Shown one piece after another: positions 35,801 through 45,700 of a stretch of 64,000 nucleotides of DNA. The notes under the pieces were generated by a model, which ran no database searches, had not been told where the DNA came from, and worked only from the letters and a program-made list of their open reading frames with translations. Origin of the DNA: JANQFM01 sp035471925 (lineage in GTDB: Bacteria; Acidobacteriota; UBA6911; RPQK01; DATIPO01); contig DATIPO010000171.1 of NCBI GenBank assembly GCA_035471925.1, forward strand, positions 1 through 64,000. Direction: 5' to 3'. The translations under genes were made by a program, and so were the position numbers. Every line of letters begins with the position of its first letter. The first letter of the stretch is position 1.

Positions 35801-36742
35801 CGAGGTCCAGGAAAGGCCGTCGTCGTTGGATGTGTAGACGCCGGGGCTTTCAGGCTGGGCCATGCCGCCGGGCCTGGCCTGGGAGAGGACCGCCAGCATC
35901 GTTCCGTCCCGTCCGGCGGCCACGTCGGCCCAGCTATGCCCGCCCGGGCTGCCCAAGACCAAGGCGAAGCTCTGTCCGCCGTCGTCTGACCGCAGCACTC
36001 CGAAAGCGTTGCTGGCCAGGAAGACGCTGCCCGTCTGCGGGCTCACGGCAACGCGGATGATGAAGTCGAAGGCAGCGTCGTGGAGGGTGGGATTGCCGAC
36101 CATGGTTGACTCCAACGGCGTCCAGGTCTGCCCCCGGTCGCTCGATTTGAGAAGCCCCTGGCCGAAGTAAGGGGAACGCCTGCTGCGGTCGGCGGTGGTG
36201 TCCCCGAACCATTCTCCCCCGGCGGCGTACCAGATGTGAGTGAATCCGGGACGCGGGTCCTGGGCCAGAGCCGTCGTCCCAAGGTGCTGGCCGGGAGCCG
36301 TCACCAAGCTCCAATGGGCCCCGCCATCCTGGGACCGCCAGAGTCCGCCCGACACGCTGCCGGCTAGCACCAGCCGGGGATTGTCGACCGAGACGGCGAG
36401 CGCCCGAGTCCGCCCTCCGATGTCGCTTGGCCCTGCCTCGGCCCAGTCAAAATGCGGGACGTCGGAAGGTGCAATCGCTAAGGCTGGCTCTTTGGGCAAC
36501 GATTGAACATAGCGCAGTTCACGGGCCCGTATGCCCGAAGGGATAATGCCGGTCGCGGGATCCTTGTAAGTCGAGTGCAGCCATTCCATGCGAGGGGCCC
36601 GCCCTTCCGCGGAGGATTCGGGCAGTTGGGCCTGTTCGCGGCCGTCCGGCACGCTGATCACCACAGGAAGGAGCGCCAGCAACCCAGCCACGACCACTGC
36701 CTTCCACTTCCACTTTGTGACAAAAGATAAGCCTCTTCTCAT
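32828..36742 (-). CDS. Giant secreted BNR/sortilin-type beta-propeller protein with repeated C-terminal beta modules
   Basis: The product is about 1304 aa from the ATG at 36742 (GGGAGAGG upstream). A signal or anchor helix (WKAVVVAGLLALLPVVISV) opens it. Residues about 80-880 contain BNR-type motifs (SSDRGQTWTPL, SNDDGLSWTSV, STDGGATYSAV), giving two or more propellers as in VPS10/YCF48-like proteins. The C-terminal 430 residues hold about four related beta-sandwich modules (FTGIALGN, FTNINLVNVS and FTGLAFFNPG mark three of them) with GGYVVAD / GGYIRLKSD edge strands. No catalytic motif is recognised. The role is probably adhesion or glycan binding at the surface, but this is inferred. Confidence 0.85.
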   Translation of the reverse strand: MRRGLSFVTKWKWKAVVVAGLLALLPVVISVPDGREQAQLPESSAEGRAPRMEWLHSTYKDPATGIIPSGIRARELRYVQSLPKEPALAIAPSDVPHFDWAEAGPSDIGGRTRALAVSVDNPRLVLAGSVSGGLWRSQDGGAHWSLVTAPGQHLGTTALAQDPRPGFTHIWYAAGGEWFGDTTADRSRRSPYFGQGLLKSSDRGQTWTPLESTMVGNPTLHDAAFDFIIRVAVSPQTGSVFLASNAFGVLRSDDGGQSFALVLGSPGGHSWADVAAGRDGTMLAVLSQARPGGMAQPESPGVYTSNDDGLSWTSVTPATFPALHGRSVVALAPSDPDLAYVLTYVSQNRGDGREDVRLHRLRLSTGQSVDRTANLPNLNNGIPSLGPSVFTQQGWDMVIAVKPNNPDFLIVGGTTLYRSRDAFATPASTSIGETFIGGYVDPVNGFIKDNHWVDQHIAFFSPHDANELWTGNDGGVYVTRDATAATVVWEDLNQGYAVTQFYAAFISQQAGDKRIFGGTQDNGTLLLQDRRDDGMGFAVEGPFPFSRGRVALGDGTNGFVGEQFLFLARNAGEVRRLRYLNEEQTQLQFQGVEIRPSGASGAPFFYRIAVDPSDENVLYYPAGSQLWRNNRINDPNPAPSWTHLPSLSATPASRVISDLEVSHSSPSHALYIGASGFSLPPQILRIDQANVAVSGGHDISIPGAPAAAWVSDIAVNPFDGQEILVTLSNYNIIGLYHSTDGGATYSAVEGNLAGDADLPGPSLRSAAILPLKDGSTAYFVGTSAGLFSTSRLRGMDTVWTQRAFRQMGTAVVVYLTGRPSDETLVAATHGRGLFVGKAVGPASETTLYLPFLQGSEGAFTGIALGNLSDRRANLRVRAFSADGAELAAPDNPADFTLEPEAQLARLGTELFSLPPQASFDGWAVIRSDVAELASFFQFGSTALTRLDGSIAQGNPLSRLIFTRVFQGEDSLRGRDASTFLRLVNPNEETVRLHLRLTYVESPTQAGTPSVGEAEIEIAPLSVRQATIPEIFDGLSRVSGGYVVADVLEGSGVVGFQFIRLEEPDALIGLAAASPNPSSRGYSAQLASQPGLFTNINLVNVSADPRQVTMTAILEDGTAAGDPVTLDLGPASRYSADASDLFPLQPPEDDPSAPAQLIASLLIDADGPDVLGDVLFGDADHLSFAAALPLQSQTWTEAAFSQVANVPGFFTGLAFFNPGDDPASLEIQVFSADGGLAGQATVDLPAGSRLARTVPELVPGTAGQAGGYIRLKSDAPLVAQQLFGAVGSEGIRVLSAVPPTVISLP

Positions 36743-37092
36743 TGACAAAACCTCTCCCGTTTCCGAAATCTCAGGCAAATGGTCCTAGTCGACGACCATC
36801 AAGTCCTGCGACTAGAGGGGCCAATCCCGGAGGCCCTCGCCGCTGCGTTCGATCCTCATCGTAGCAGCGGGAAGTTATTGAATTCCTGCCGGAAATCTAC
36901 TCAATTTGTTTCTTTTTCAGGAACGCCCGCCGGAAGAGTGGTCATGAAGGCAGGAGAATGCCGCTCTCCGGGGGCTGGGGGAGGATGTCGCTGAGAGGGG
37001 CGCATCCATGAAACCAATTGTGTCTATATTTCGTCTATCTTCTGTGTCGGTTTTAATGGACACTTTACCTTGAATATAGAAAGGACGACGCT
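36743..37092. other. Gene-free interval with a possible response-regulator remnant
   Basis: The interval is divergent between the BNR gene and the fasciclin gene. On the plus strand at 36779-36808 the frame reads MVLVDDHQVLR, like the start of NarL-type receivers, but the rest does not continue as a domain. No clear promoter was found; TTGTGTC and TATATT are near 37020. Confidence 0.4.
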
Positions 37093-37620
37093 GTGAATTT
37101 TCGACGCGCTTTGACTTATACGTTTCTGGCGGTTTTCTGCCTGACCAGTCTGACATTTGCCGGCGACGGCCGTTTTCGGCCCGGTGACCAGACGATTGCT
37201 GAGATCGCTGCGACGAACGGCAATTTCAACACGCTGGTTGCAGCTTTGATTTGCACTGATTTGCTGGGCGCCGTGTCCGACCCTGGAGCCGAGCTGACGG
37301 TCTTTGCACCCACCGACTCCGCATTCGCGGACGCCGGATTGAATCCTGGCAACGTGTGCACCACCTTCAGCGAGTCCGACCTGGCCACCATCCTGCTCTA
37401 TCACGTGGTGGGTGAGCGCCGACCTTCGCCGAGCGTCATCAACGGACGCAACAAGAGCATTACGATGCTCGCCGGAGGCTCCATCCGCCCCGAGGGACGG
37501 CGGAGCTTGACGCTGCTCGACAACCTCGATCGGGAAGTCAACATCACCATGCCTGACATCCTGGCCAGCAACGGGATCGTCCACGTCGTGGACGGGGTTC
37601 TGTTGCCCTTCGTCCCCTAG
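37093..37620 (+). CDS. Secreted fasciclin (FAS1) domain protein
   Basis: The product is 175 aa from a GTG start with AAGGACG upstream. The N-terminus is a signal peptide (RALTYTFLAVFCLTSLTFAG). The FAS1 domain spans most of the rest: TIAEIAATNGNFNTLVAAL (H1-like), LTVFAPTDSAFADAGL (the conserved FAPT motif), LATILLYHVVGE (YHV motif) and ASNGIVHVVDGVLLP at the end. Two Cys (in LICTD and NVCTTF) may form a disulfide. FAS1 proteins are extracellular adhesion or matrix modules. Confidence 0.92.
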   Translation: MNFRRALTYTFLAVFCLTSLTFAGDGRFRPGDQTIAEIAATNGNFNTLVAALICTDLLGAVSDPGAELTVFAPTDSAFADAGLNPGNVCTTFSESDLATILLYHVVGERRPSPSVINGRNKSITMLAGGSIRPEGRRSLTLLDNLDREVNITMPDILASNGIVHVVDGVLLPFVP

Positions 37621-38147
37621 CTCCTTTCCGATCCACGCCGCTGCGGACGAGATGGGCGGATGTTTGCCCCGCTTGACCGGAGGCGGTTGAAAGCCCGGGC
37701 ACAGACGGTCGGACGCAGCCAGCCGGCCGTCTGTGCTTGTTTGGTATGGAATCCTTCCTCCTCCCACGGCTGGCATCGCCATGGACCGCTTGTCCTCTAC
37801 TCTCGCCTCTTGAAGGGGCGCTTCCTCACATTGAAATCGTGTCTCCCGCGTCGGCAATTCCTCCGAGCAGGTTTTGAATGGGCCTGCAAGCGCCTTCGTA
37901 CTCCAAGTATCAGGTCACTCCAACGCAGGGCTTTGTTGAGGAGCGGCGCCTCCGTAAGGGCGCCACTCATCCTCTTGAGGCAGTCGCGGGTGGCCGAGTA
38001 GGCGGTGGTAGCGACTCTAATTTTGCAGGTTTCCTACTCATAAGCGGTGAGCTGTTATAGAATCAGATTCGAACCGAAGCCAATCGTTATGAACAAGCTT
38101 GCCAGGACGATCTCTTCCTGCGGGCCATTCATTGTTGCGTGGTGAAG
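37621..38147. other. Gene-free interval with one terminator and an upstream mini-frame
   Basis: Beyond the terminator at 37699 there is no convincing gene. A GGCGCC..GGCGCC inverted pair lies near 37950. An 18-codon frame starts at 38089 (MNKLARTISSCGPFIVAW) and stops at 38143-38145, only 2 nt before the prepilin ATG. It could be a leader peptide. Confidence 0.45.
37699..37742 (+). terminator. Rho-independent terminator of the fasciclin gene
   Basis: GCACAGACGG pairs with CCGTCTGTGC (stem extended by TCGG/CCGG, about 14 bp in all) and is followed by TTGTTT. It lies 78 bp after the stop codon. Confidence 0.8.
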
Positions 38148-38303
38148 ATGCCTAAAGCGAATTGTCGAAACGAGCGCGGGGTAACGACCAGCGAATATGC
38201 CGTGATGTTGGCTCTCGTCGCTCTCACACTGGTAGCCTTTGGTACGGACATCAGTAATGCCGTGGTCGGAGCCTTCGAGGCCTTGGTCGATCTGTTGACT
38301 TGA
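38148..38303 (+). CDS. Orphan Flp-type prepilin (51 aa)
   Basis: This small frame encodes 51 aa. Residues 1-10 are a short polar, basic leader. Then comes a canonical Flp/Tad cleavage site, G-VTTS-EY (G11, E16, Y17), matching the GxxxxEY pattern of class IVb pilins. A single hydrophobic helix follows (AVMLALVALTLVAFG) with an NAVVGAFEALVDLL tail, as in Flp pilins. Only a weak GGTGA lies before the ATG. No tad/pil assembly genes, TadV peptidase or second pilin are in the window, so it would depend on a locus elsewhere. Confidence 0.8.
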   Translation: MPKANCRNERGVTTSEYAVMLALVALTLVAFGTDISNAVVGAFEALVDLLT

Positions 38304-38413
38304 GGTGTGGCCGGCCAACGTTCCTTTGATTTGGACATAGCCCACCCTCTTCATTCCCTAACGAGCGGGCCGCCCCGTAGTCTGTGCCATTGAAAGTCCA
38401 GCCAGAGGCGACC

Positions 38414-38770
38414 ATGTTTTGTCCCCAGTGCGGAACTGAGTATCTCGAAGGCGTCGAGAAGTGCGCCGACTGCGGAGTGGAGTTGACACACTCCCCTCCT
38501 CAACCCAAGGACCTCCAAGAGAACCACGACAACGACTGGCCGCCGGACATCGATCCTGAGGACTGCGAGGTGATTCCGGTCCTCAACAATCCCGCTCTGT
38601 TGGGCGTACTGAAATCAGTTCTGGAGTCGGAGGGCATCCCCTACTTCCTCCACGGGGAGCACTACGGCATGTACTACACTTTAAATTCCGCGCGGCTCAT
38701 CGTACCCAAGAAAGCCGTCCCCCGAGTGCGCGAATTGGTGAATGAGGCGGCCCAGGAATCGTTGCCTTGA
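38414..38770 (+). CDS. Zinc-ribbon plus DUF2007-type small protein
   Basis: The product is 118 aa from the ATG at 38414 (AGAGG 5 nt upstream), which places CPQCG at the very start. A treble-clef zinc ribbon (CPQCG...CADCG) is followed by an acidic, Pro-rich linker and a DUF2007 fold (VIPVLNNPALLGVLKSVLES, ending ARLIVPKKAVPRVRELVNEA). DUF2007 is described as a putative signal-transducing module. No membrane or secretion signal is seen. Confidence 0.85.
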   Translation: MFCPQCGTEYLEGVEKCADCGVELTHSPPQPKDLQENHDNDWPPDIDPEDCEVIPVLNNPALLGVLKSVLESEGIPYFLHGEHYGMYYTLNSARLIVPKKAVPRVRELVNEAAQESLP

Positions 38771-38957
38771 AGGGCCGGGCCAGACGAGGTTCCCGATGAT
38801 GGCCGCCGCGATACGCTGTTCTTTCCCCTGCTGGCGCTGACCGTTGCCTCCCTAATGTCTGTGCAGGAACGCCCGAATCCTCGACTGCGAATGGACGAGG
38901 CTGCCAGGCCAACTCACGTCGCCTGATTGATCGCCCTGCACTGGCGTCACACCGCTG

Positions 38958-41900
38958 TCAAGGCAGGCGGTTGCCTTCGACCCAGGGTGCGCCGGCTTCG
39001 AGCAGAGCCTGGCCCAGGGCTTCGGACTCGTTGCGGGCGGCTTCCAGGTCGGACTTAATCTGCTCCAGTTGGTCGGTGGCGATTTGCAGTTGCTCACGGT
39101 GGGTGGGAGTCGGTCCATAAGTGGAACGCTCCACTCCGCGTTGGACGGCGAAGAGGCGCGAACCCACGGTAGGTCGCGTCTTCTCTCCGATACGGCCTTT
39201 GGCGCGGTTGCCGAAGAGCCTCTCCTGGAGGTCCAGGAGGCTGCTGCGCAGATCATTGAGGCGGCTGTCGAGGTTGCCGGGAGCGGCCGGAGCGCGGGCC
39301 AAAGCCGTTTTCATGGCCTCCGCTCGGGACAATTCGTTGCCCAGGGCCTGGTTGACTGCCGAGGCTGTCCTCACGGCGTCCTCGTAGGATCTCCAGAAAG
39401 CCGCGGTCACTGCGTGTGAGCTGCCCTCAAGCGCTCCTTCTCTCATAGGAACGACCTCGAAGCTGACCGAGGATCCCAGCGCTGTGATTTCGCCGTTGAC
39501 CTCCTTGGCCAACGTGGCCGAATAGGTACCAGGAGCGGCCATCATTCCCGAAGCCTGAGCGGCGGACGAAGAGGAGCCCAGCCCCACGGCATCAGGGGCG
39601 GGGTAACGCAGGTCCCAGGCCACCCGGTGAAAGCCCTTGCCGGCGGGTCCGCTGACACGGCGGACGGTGTTTCCGTCGGAGTCCTTGACGATGATCCAGA
39701 TCTTGGGATCGGTCTCGGCCGCTTCCTCGCTGAGAGCTTCCCAGCCGGGGAAGGGGACGTCCTCTCCGGCCTCCAGCTCCTTCTCGGCCTCCTGACGCAT
39801 CTGTTCCTGGGTCTTGAGTCCGTCGCGCAGATGGTAGGTGAAGACAGCGCCGAAGGGCGGGTTGGGAGCCACGAAATGGGAGGCGCCCTGGGAACCTTTT
39901 TCGTCGTCGAAGCTCAAGTCGGGGCGCGGGACGTACCACCAGGCATCGCGTGTGGAGAAGAGCGTTGCTTCCTCCTCCAGCCGTTCTGCAGAGACCTCGC
40001 GCAAGGCGCTGTAGTCGTCGAGGACATAAAAGCTGCGTCCGAAAGAGGCGCCTACGAGGTCGTTCTCACGCCGCTGGATGGCTAAGTCGCGGAAGGAGAT
40101 GACAGGCACGCCTCCTCGCAGCTTGATCCAGGATCCGCCGCCGTCCACGGTGAAGAAAATGCCGAATTCGGTGGCGGCGAAGAGCAGGTCGGAATCGACG
40201 TGGTCCTGCACCAGTCTCCACACCAAATGGCGGTCGGGCAGATCGCCGCTGATGGAGGTCCAAGTGGTTCCCCGGTCAGTGCTCTTGAACAGGTAGGGAG
40301 CGAAATCCCCTTCCTTGTGGTTGTCGAGGGCGACATAAACCGTGTCGGCATCGTGCAGGTCGGCCTTGATGTCGTTGACGAACGCCCTTTCGGGGACGCC
40401 AGGCATGCTGCTGACCTCGACGCGCCTCCAGCTTCCGCCGCCGTCCTCGCTGACCTGCACCAGGCCGTCGTCGGTCCCCACATAGAGGAGCCCCTCGGCT
40501 TGAGGCGATTCGGCGATGGAGGTGATGGTGTTGTAGTTGGACATGGCTCCCACGTCCCAGGGCGAATCCCAGCTCTGCTGATGGCCCATGATGGGCAGCG
40601 TGACGCGTTCCTCGTCGCGCGTCAGGTCGCCCGAGACGGCGGTCCACTCGTCGCCCCGGTTGTCGGACCTCCACAGCCTCTGGGATGCGAAGTAAATGCG
40701 GCTGGGACTGTGGGGACTGACCAGGATGGGAGCGTCCCAGTTGAAGCGCTCATAGTCTTCATCGGGTCCGGGCTGGGGCTGGATGTCGACCACTTCGCCG
40801 GTGGTTCGGTCGAGGCGCGAGAGGTTTCCCTGCTGACGCTCGGCGTAGACGATGTCGGGATTGCCCGGCTCGGTGGCAGGCTGGTGCCCGTCCCAGTTGA
40901 GGACCAGGCTCCAGTCGGAGTTCTGAATGCCGTGGACGGTGTCGGTGCGTGAAGGTCCGCCCTGGGTGCCGTTGTCCTGAGTGCCGCCGTAGATGTTGTA
41001 GAAGGGCTCTGCATCGTCCACCGCCACTTTGTAGAACTGAGTCAGCGGCAGGTTGTCGATGAAGCGCCAGTTCTGGGCTAAGTCGAAGCTCTCGTAGACG
41101 CCCCCGTCCGTACCCACCATGAGATAGTCGGGATCGCTCATCTTGAAGGCCAGTGCGTGATTGTCGCCGTGACGGTGGGCGCGGTTGATGCGCTGGAATG
41201 TCTTGCCTCCGTCCACCGAATACTGCATCCAGGCGTCCATCAGGTAGAGGCGGTCGAAATGATGGGGTGAGGCGTAGAGTTCCTGGTAATAGTGGGGGCC
41301 GGTACCGCCTGAAACAGTGTCTGAGCGCTTTTCCCAGCTCTTGCCCCGGTCTGCGGAGCGGTAGAGTCCGCCCCTCCTGTGGCTGAGCTCGATGACGGCA
41401 TAGACGATGTCAGGATTCTGACGAGAGACGGCCAGGCCGATCTTACCCATCTTTCCTTGCGGCAAGCCCTTGCTCAGTTGGGTCCAGGTTTCGCCGCCGT
41501 CATCGCTGCGGTGGATTCCGCTCTGGGGTCCGCCGCCCATGTAGGCCGCAACAGTACGGTGGTGCTGCCAGGTGGCGGCATAGATGCGGTTGGCATCGCG
41601 GGGGTCGACGACGATGTCGGTAACTCCTGTCCATTCTTCGTCGCCCAAGGTCTTCTTCCAGGTTTCACCGCCGTCGGTTGACTTGAAGAAGCCCCGCTCG
41701 CCGCCGGGACTCCAAAGAGGGCCTTGGGCGGCTACATAGATGACGTTGGAATCTTCAGGGTGGACGATGATGCGCGCGATGTGCTGGGAGTCGTTGAGTC
41801 CCATGTTGCGCCAGCTTTTGCCGCCGTCGTCGCTGCGGTAGATGCCGTCGCCGTAGCCCACGTGGCGTCCGCCCACGTCCTCGCCGGTCCCCGCCCAGAT

Positions 41901-42236
41901 CACGTGAGGGTTGGACGGGTCAGCCGCCAGGCAGCCGATGGAGTAGCTGCCCTGGTCGTCGAAGACAGGCGTCCAAGTAGTTCCGGCGTTGGCGCTCTTC
42001 CAGATGCCTCCTGAGCCGACCGCCACGTACCAAGTGCTTTCGTCTTCGGGATGGATGAGCAAGTCGGCGATACGTCCCGACATGAAGGCCGGGCCGATGG
42101 AGCGCAGCTTGAGTCCCCTGAAGGTCTCAGCCTTCATGAGGCTGTTGTCGCTTCCTTCCTCTTGAGCCAACGATAACGACCAGCTCCCGCCGTAAACCAG
42201 GAGCATGACAACGACCAGGCAAAGAGTTCTTTTCAT
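38958..42236 (-). CDS. Secreted VPS10/sortilin-like BNR propeller protein
   Basis: The product is about 1092 aa from the ATG at 42236, which begins the signal peptide RTLCLVVVMLLVYGGSWSLSLA. The body has many Asp-box/BNR repeats: WKSANAGTTWTPVF, YRSDDGGKSWRNM, FKSTDGGETWKK, HRSDDGGETWTQL, YRSADRGKSWEKR, VSEDGGGSWRRV, FKSTDRGTTWTSI. Together they make two propellers, as in glycosyl-hydrolase-like sortilin proteins. The C-terminal 350 residues are a beta-sandwich (WIIVKDSDGNTVRRVSGPAG) followed by a helical bundle. No catalytic residues can be assigned. Confidence 0.87.
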   Translation of the reverse strand: MKRTLCLVVVMLLVYGGSWSLSLAQEEGSDNSLMKAETFRGLKLRSIGPAFMSGRIADLLIHPEDESTWYVAVGSGGIWKSANAGTTWTPVFDDQGSYSIGCLAADPSNPHVIWAGTGEDVGGRHVGYGDGIYRSDDGGKSWRNMGLNDSQHIARIIVHPEDSNVIYVAAQGPLWSPGGERGFFKSTDGGETWKKTLGDEEWTGVTDIVVDPRDANRIYAATWQHHRTVAAYMGGGPQSGIHRSDDGGETWTQLSKGLPQGKMGKIGLAVSRQNPDIVYAVIELSHRRGGLYRSADRGKSWEKRSDTVSGGTGPHYYQELYASPHHFDRLYLMDAWMQYSVDGGKTFQRINRAHRHGDNHALAFKMSDPDYLMVGTDGGVYESFDLAQNWRFIDNLPLTQFYKVAVDDAEPFYNIYGGTQDNGTQGGPSRTDTVHGIQNSDWSLVLNWDGHQPATEPGNPDIVYAERQQGNLSRLDRTTGEVVDIQPQPGPDEDYERFNWDAPILVSPHSPSRIYFASQRLWRSDNRGDEWTAVSGDLTRDEERVTLPIMGHQQSWDSPWDVGAMSNYNTITSIAESPQAEGLLYVGTDDGLVQVSEDGGGSWRRVEVSSMPGVPERAFVNDIKADLHDADTVYVALDNHKEGDFAPYLFKSTDRGTTWTSISGDLPDRHLVWRLVQDHVDSDLLFAATEFGIFFTVDGGGSWIKLRGGVPVISFRDLAIQRRENDLVGASFGRSFYVLDDYSALREVSAERLEEEATLFSTRDAWWYVPRPDLSFDDEKGSQGASHFVAPNPPFGAVFTYHLRDGLKTQEQMRQEAEKELEAGEDVPFPGWEALSEEAAETDPKIWIIVKDSDGNTVRRVSGPAGKGFHRVAWDLRYPAPDAVGLGSSSSAAQASGMMAAPGTYSATLAKEVNGEITALGSSVSFEVVPMREGALEGSSHAVTAAFWRSYEDAVRTASAVNQALGNELSRAEAMKTALARAPAAPGNLDSRLNDLRSSLLDLQERLFGNRAKGRIGEKTRPTVGSRLFAVQRGVERSTYGPTPTHREQLQIATDQLEQIKSDLEAARNESEALGQALLEAGAPWVEGNRLP

Positions 42237-42709
42237 AGCTTTTTGAAAGTGCTGAGCGACTGGCCGCCAGACCAGCCGCAAGTTGATGTTCTTCGGGCAT
42301 GCCCAAGCAACCCAAACCCCGCCAAAGTCTACCAAAGGCGAGACTTGCAGGCCATCCCGGCCCGGGTCGGGGGAATCCTATTGCAGGCGTCGTCCGCTCC
42401 AGGCGGCCCAGTCGTCCTCTATATGCCGACACCAAGCGCCGCTAGTCGCTCTCGGCTCATCCCGCCCAAACCGTTCATGGAAGTGGATAGAGCGCTTAGA
42501 CAAATATCGGTGAATCACCTGGTTCTCTCAGCAGGTTTGGAGCACGATGACTCTGAGAGACCTTTCCAGCCGCCCACAACACCTGTCCGAGAAGATTTCC
42601 TCGACTTCTAAACTATTGAAGTATTCAGGATCATTCATTTTTCTAAAAAAATATCTCTGTGATGTTTGGAAACCACTATGGGCTTGCAGTAGAAAGGTAT
42701 TGATTCTTT
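42237..42709. other. Gene-free interval upstream of the multihaem cytochrome
   Basis: This divergent region becomes AT-rich after about 42590. I see no RNA gene or small CDS in it. Confidence 0.5.
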
Positions 42710-42737
42710 TTGAAATAGGAGAAACAAAGTCCATATT
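42710..42737 (+). promoter_or_regulatory. Putative promoter of the cytochrome gene
   Basis: TTGAAA (42710-42715), a 16-nt spacer and CATATT (42732-42737) lie in AT-rich sequence 33 nt before the ATG. Confidence 0.5.
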
Positions 42738-42770
42738 CCGTAGCCTTTCAATAACACTCTGGAGGGAACC

Positions 42771-45700
42771 ATGCAGCTAACGCGAGCATCGACACGACTC
42801 GCAGTCGCGAGTCTGGGCGTGGTTGCCTTGATGGTCCTGGCAGGACCGCTCTACGCACAGTCGGGCCTGCCCAACCGCATTCCGCAACCTCCGCCCTACA
42901 ACACTCAGGAAACCCAGTTCTATCCGCATCCCTTCGAGGCGGATTGGACTGGAGTCAACGATCCCGGGACGTGCAGCAATTGCCACGCCCGGATCTACGA
43001 CGAATGGAACGGGTCAATGATGTCCAATTCCTGGCGCGATCCGGGCTGGCGGGGAGCTTTTCTGCTCATCGCCCGCTTGACCGCCAAAGACGGGAACTGC
43101 GACACGCCCAATCCGCCCGACGGCACCGTCCGGGCTCACATCAATCCATTCGCCGACGGGACCAACTGCACCAGCACCTTCGATCTGGGTCTGAGCACTC
43201 ATCAGACCTCGGGATCGGGTTCCTTGCTGGACGGGTTTTGTTCCCGCTGCCACATGCCCACCAACTATTCCGACAACGTCAACAACGTCATCATCGACCA
43301 GCCCTCAGGGCTGGAGCATGGCGAACTTGACCCAAACTACGATCCCACCTCCGACGACGGTACGGGACTGGCGTTCGCCACCGTGGCCTCTCAGCTTCGC
43401 AACACGGTTTCGGGAAAGCAGGGGATCTTCTGCGAAGTGTGTCACGCGATCGGGGAAACCCGTTACACGCCCTACCACAACTACCAGAAGTCGGGGACCG
43501 AGTACTTCCCGGCTCTGGGTACTGATCCTCGGGGCAACTTGCTGCCGCCCAGCGAGGCCGACATGCACAGCGTGGCCGATGCCGGCAGCGGCAATCTGGG
43601 CTATGCCGTGGGAGCAGGCGCCTACCGTTTTTCTCCCCACGCCCTCGGTCATCCCGAGCGGTTCGGACCACTCTCAGCCAACGACTTCACGGGAGAAGTC
43701 GACCCTTACGTCAGCGATGTCTTCAACATCAGCTTCTTCTTTCAACAGGGAGACTTTTCGGGCAAGCACGACGGTTTTCAGCAGATCCTTTTCGATCGGG
43801 CTGAATTCTGCGCGTCCTGCCATGACGTCACCAATCCGCTGACCATCAAGAACACCGAAGGCAACTGGGTGGGAGCCTTTCCCATCGAGCGGACCTATAC
43901 GGAATGGCGCAGCAGCCGCTATGCCGACCGCCCCGGAAACGCCTCTTTCGACCCCGACTTCAAGCGCGACTGCCAGACCTGCCACATGCAGCAGGACTTC
44001 GGACGTCCCGGCACGGCCCAGACCCTCTATGACTTGGCCGGCGATCCCGTCATGCCCCTCTCGGACGTGACCTGCAAGTCGGGTCCCGTGCGGCCCGTCT
44101 TCTACAGCCACCACTTCATCGGAGGCAACGCCTACGTTCCCCAGCTCATCGGAGCGGATCTGAGCTCTCAGGGCACTGTCCAGCCCTATCCCGAGCTCTC
44201 CACTTTCAGCTATTCCTCCGAGGACTCCAGCAGCCTCTACTACAACGCCTTTTGGGAGAACGTCAGCGACCGGGGACCCCAGACCCATCACCCCCGCATG
44301 GCCTGGGACCGCTTGCGCAACGTGCTCGATCTGAGCGTCAGCGGACCCTCCAGCGCCAGTGCCGGAAGCAACGCCTCCATCGACATCAGCGTCTCCAATA
44401 CCGGCAGCGGACACAATTTCCCCACCGGATTCCCCGAAGGACGCAACGCCTGGGTTTCGGTCCGGGCTTGGGATCTGGCCGCCGGCGACCAGCTTGAGAT
44501 CTTCGACTCCTTCTGGAGCCGCACGTCCTTGGGCGTCGGCTATCTGACTCAATCGAGCATGGTCGACCCCAACTTCCCCGGCTGCAACTGGGTCATTCCG
44601 GCGGGGTCGGCGGATCCCTTCGCGCGTCAGTTCAAAGCCATCGCCTCGTTGGGCGACGGCTGTCCCACGCTCGATCTGCCCTACGCCACGCCGCTCAACC
44701 TGGTCACCGACGCCAACGGACTCCCCATCGATTCCTCGGGGACGGTCATCGACCGCAACAATCCCCTGGGGCTGCCCCAGTTCAACGACCTCGACGGAGA
44801 CGGCGACTTCTACGACGACTCCTACCTTGTGGACTGGCGCTTCCGTCCCATGCCTCACGCCGACGCTACGGTCAATCTGAACCGTTACTCGGTGGTGATT
44901 CCGCCAGGGACGGTGGGTCCTGTGGCCGTCACTGCGGCTGTCTACTACCAGTCCTTCGAAGCCATCGTGGGCAAGAAGTTCTTGGGTAATCTGGCCGACA
45001 CCGACACCGACTTCATGCTGGAGCCCTGCACGCTGGACGGCCTCTGCGACGGACGCACGCCATCCATCGAGCCTGCGGTGGTGGAAGGTTCGCCTCCGGT
45101 GCCCATGGAGGCGTCCAACTGGCTGATCAACATCACGGGAGTCACTGACTCGACCGCGCCCTCGGCCTCCACCTATCCCGCCAACGGCGCCGTCGACACC
45201 TTCCTCGACACCGTTCCCAAGGCCTTCTTCTCAGAACCGGTCACGGGAGTTGATGAAACCACCTTCACCCTGGTGGACGGGGGAGGCATTACGGTTCCGG
45301 CATCGGTCGCCCAAATCGGAGACGGGGCTTGGGCTCTCTTTCCCGACCCCATCTTTTTGGAAGGACGCACCGATTACACGGCCACCATTGCGGCCGGGAT
45401 CTGCGACCTCAACAACAACTGCACCACCCAGGACATTGTGTGGACCTTTACCACGGCCCGCACTGCCGATCAGGGCGTGGGCGACACGTCGGTTCCCCTG
45501 GGCTTCCCGCCCAATGGAGGCGGACCCGGCGGCGACACTCAGGGCCCCACGGTCACGGCGGTCGACCCGCCGAACGGTCAGAACAACGTCGATGTCAACG
45601 CCAACGTGGTGGTGACCTTTTCCGAGGCCGTCATGAACGTCAACGGCACCACCTTCCTGCTCAATCAGGACGGCGGCGCCGGAGATTGCTCTACGCTGGG

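Noticed and set aside
37660..38001. Plus-strand frame of 113 codons after the fasciclin gene
   Set aside because: Composition is random and basic, it overlaps a terminator, and it has no domain or ribosome site.
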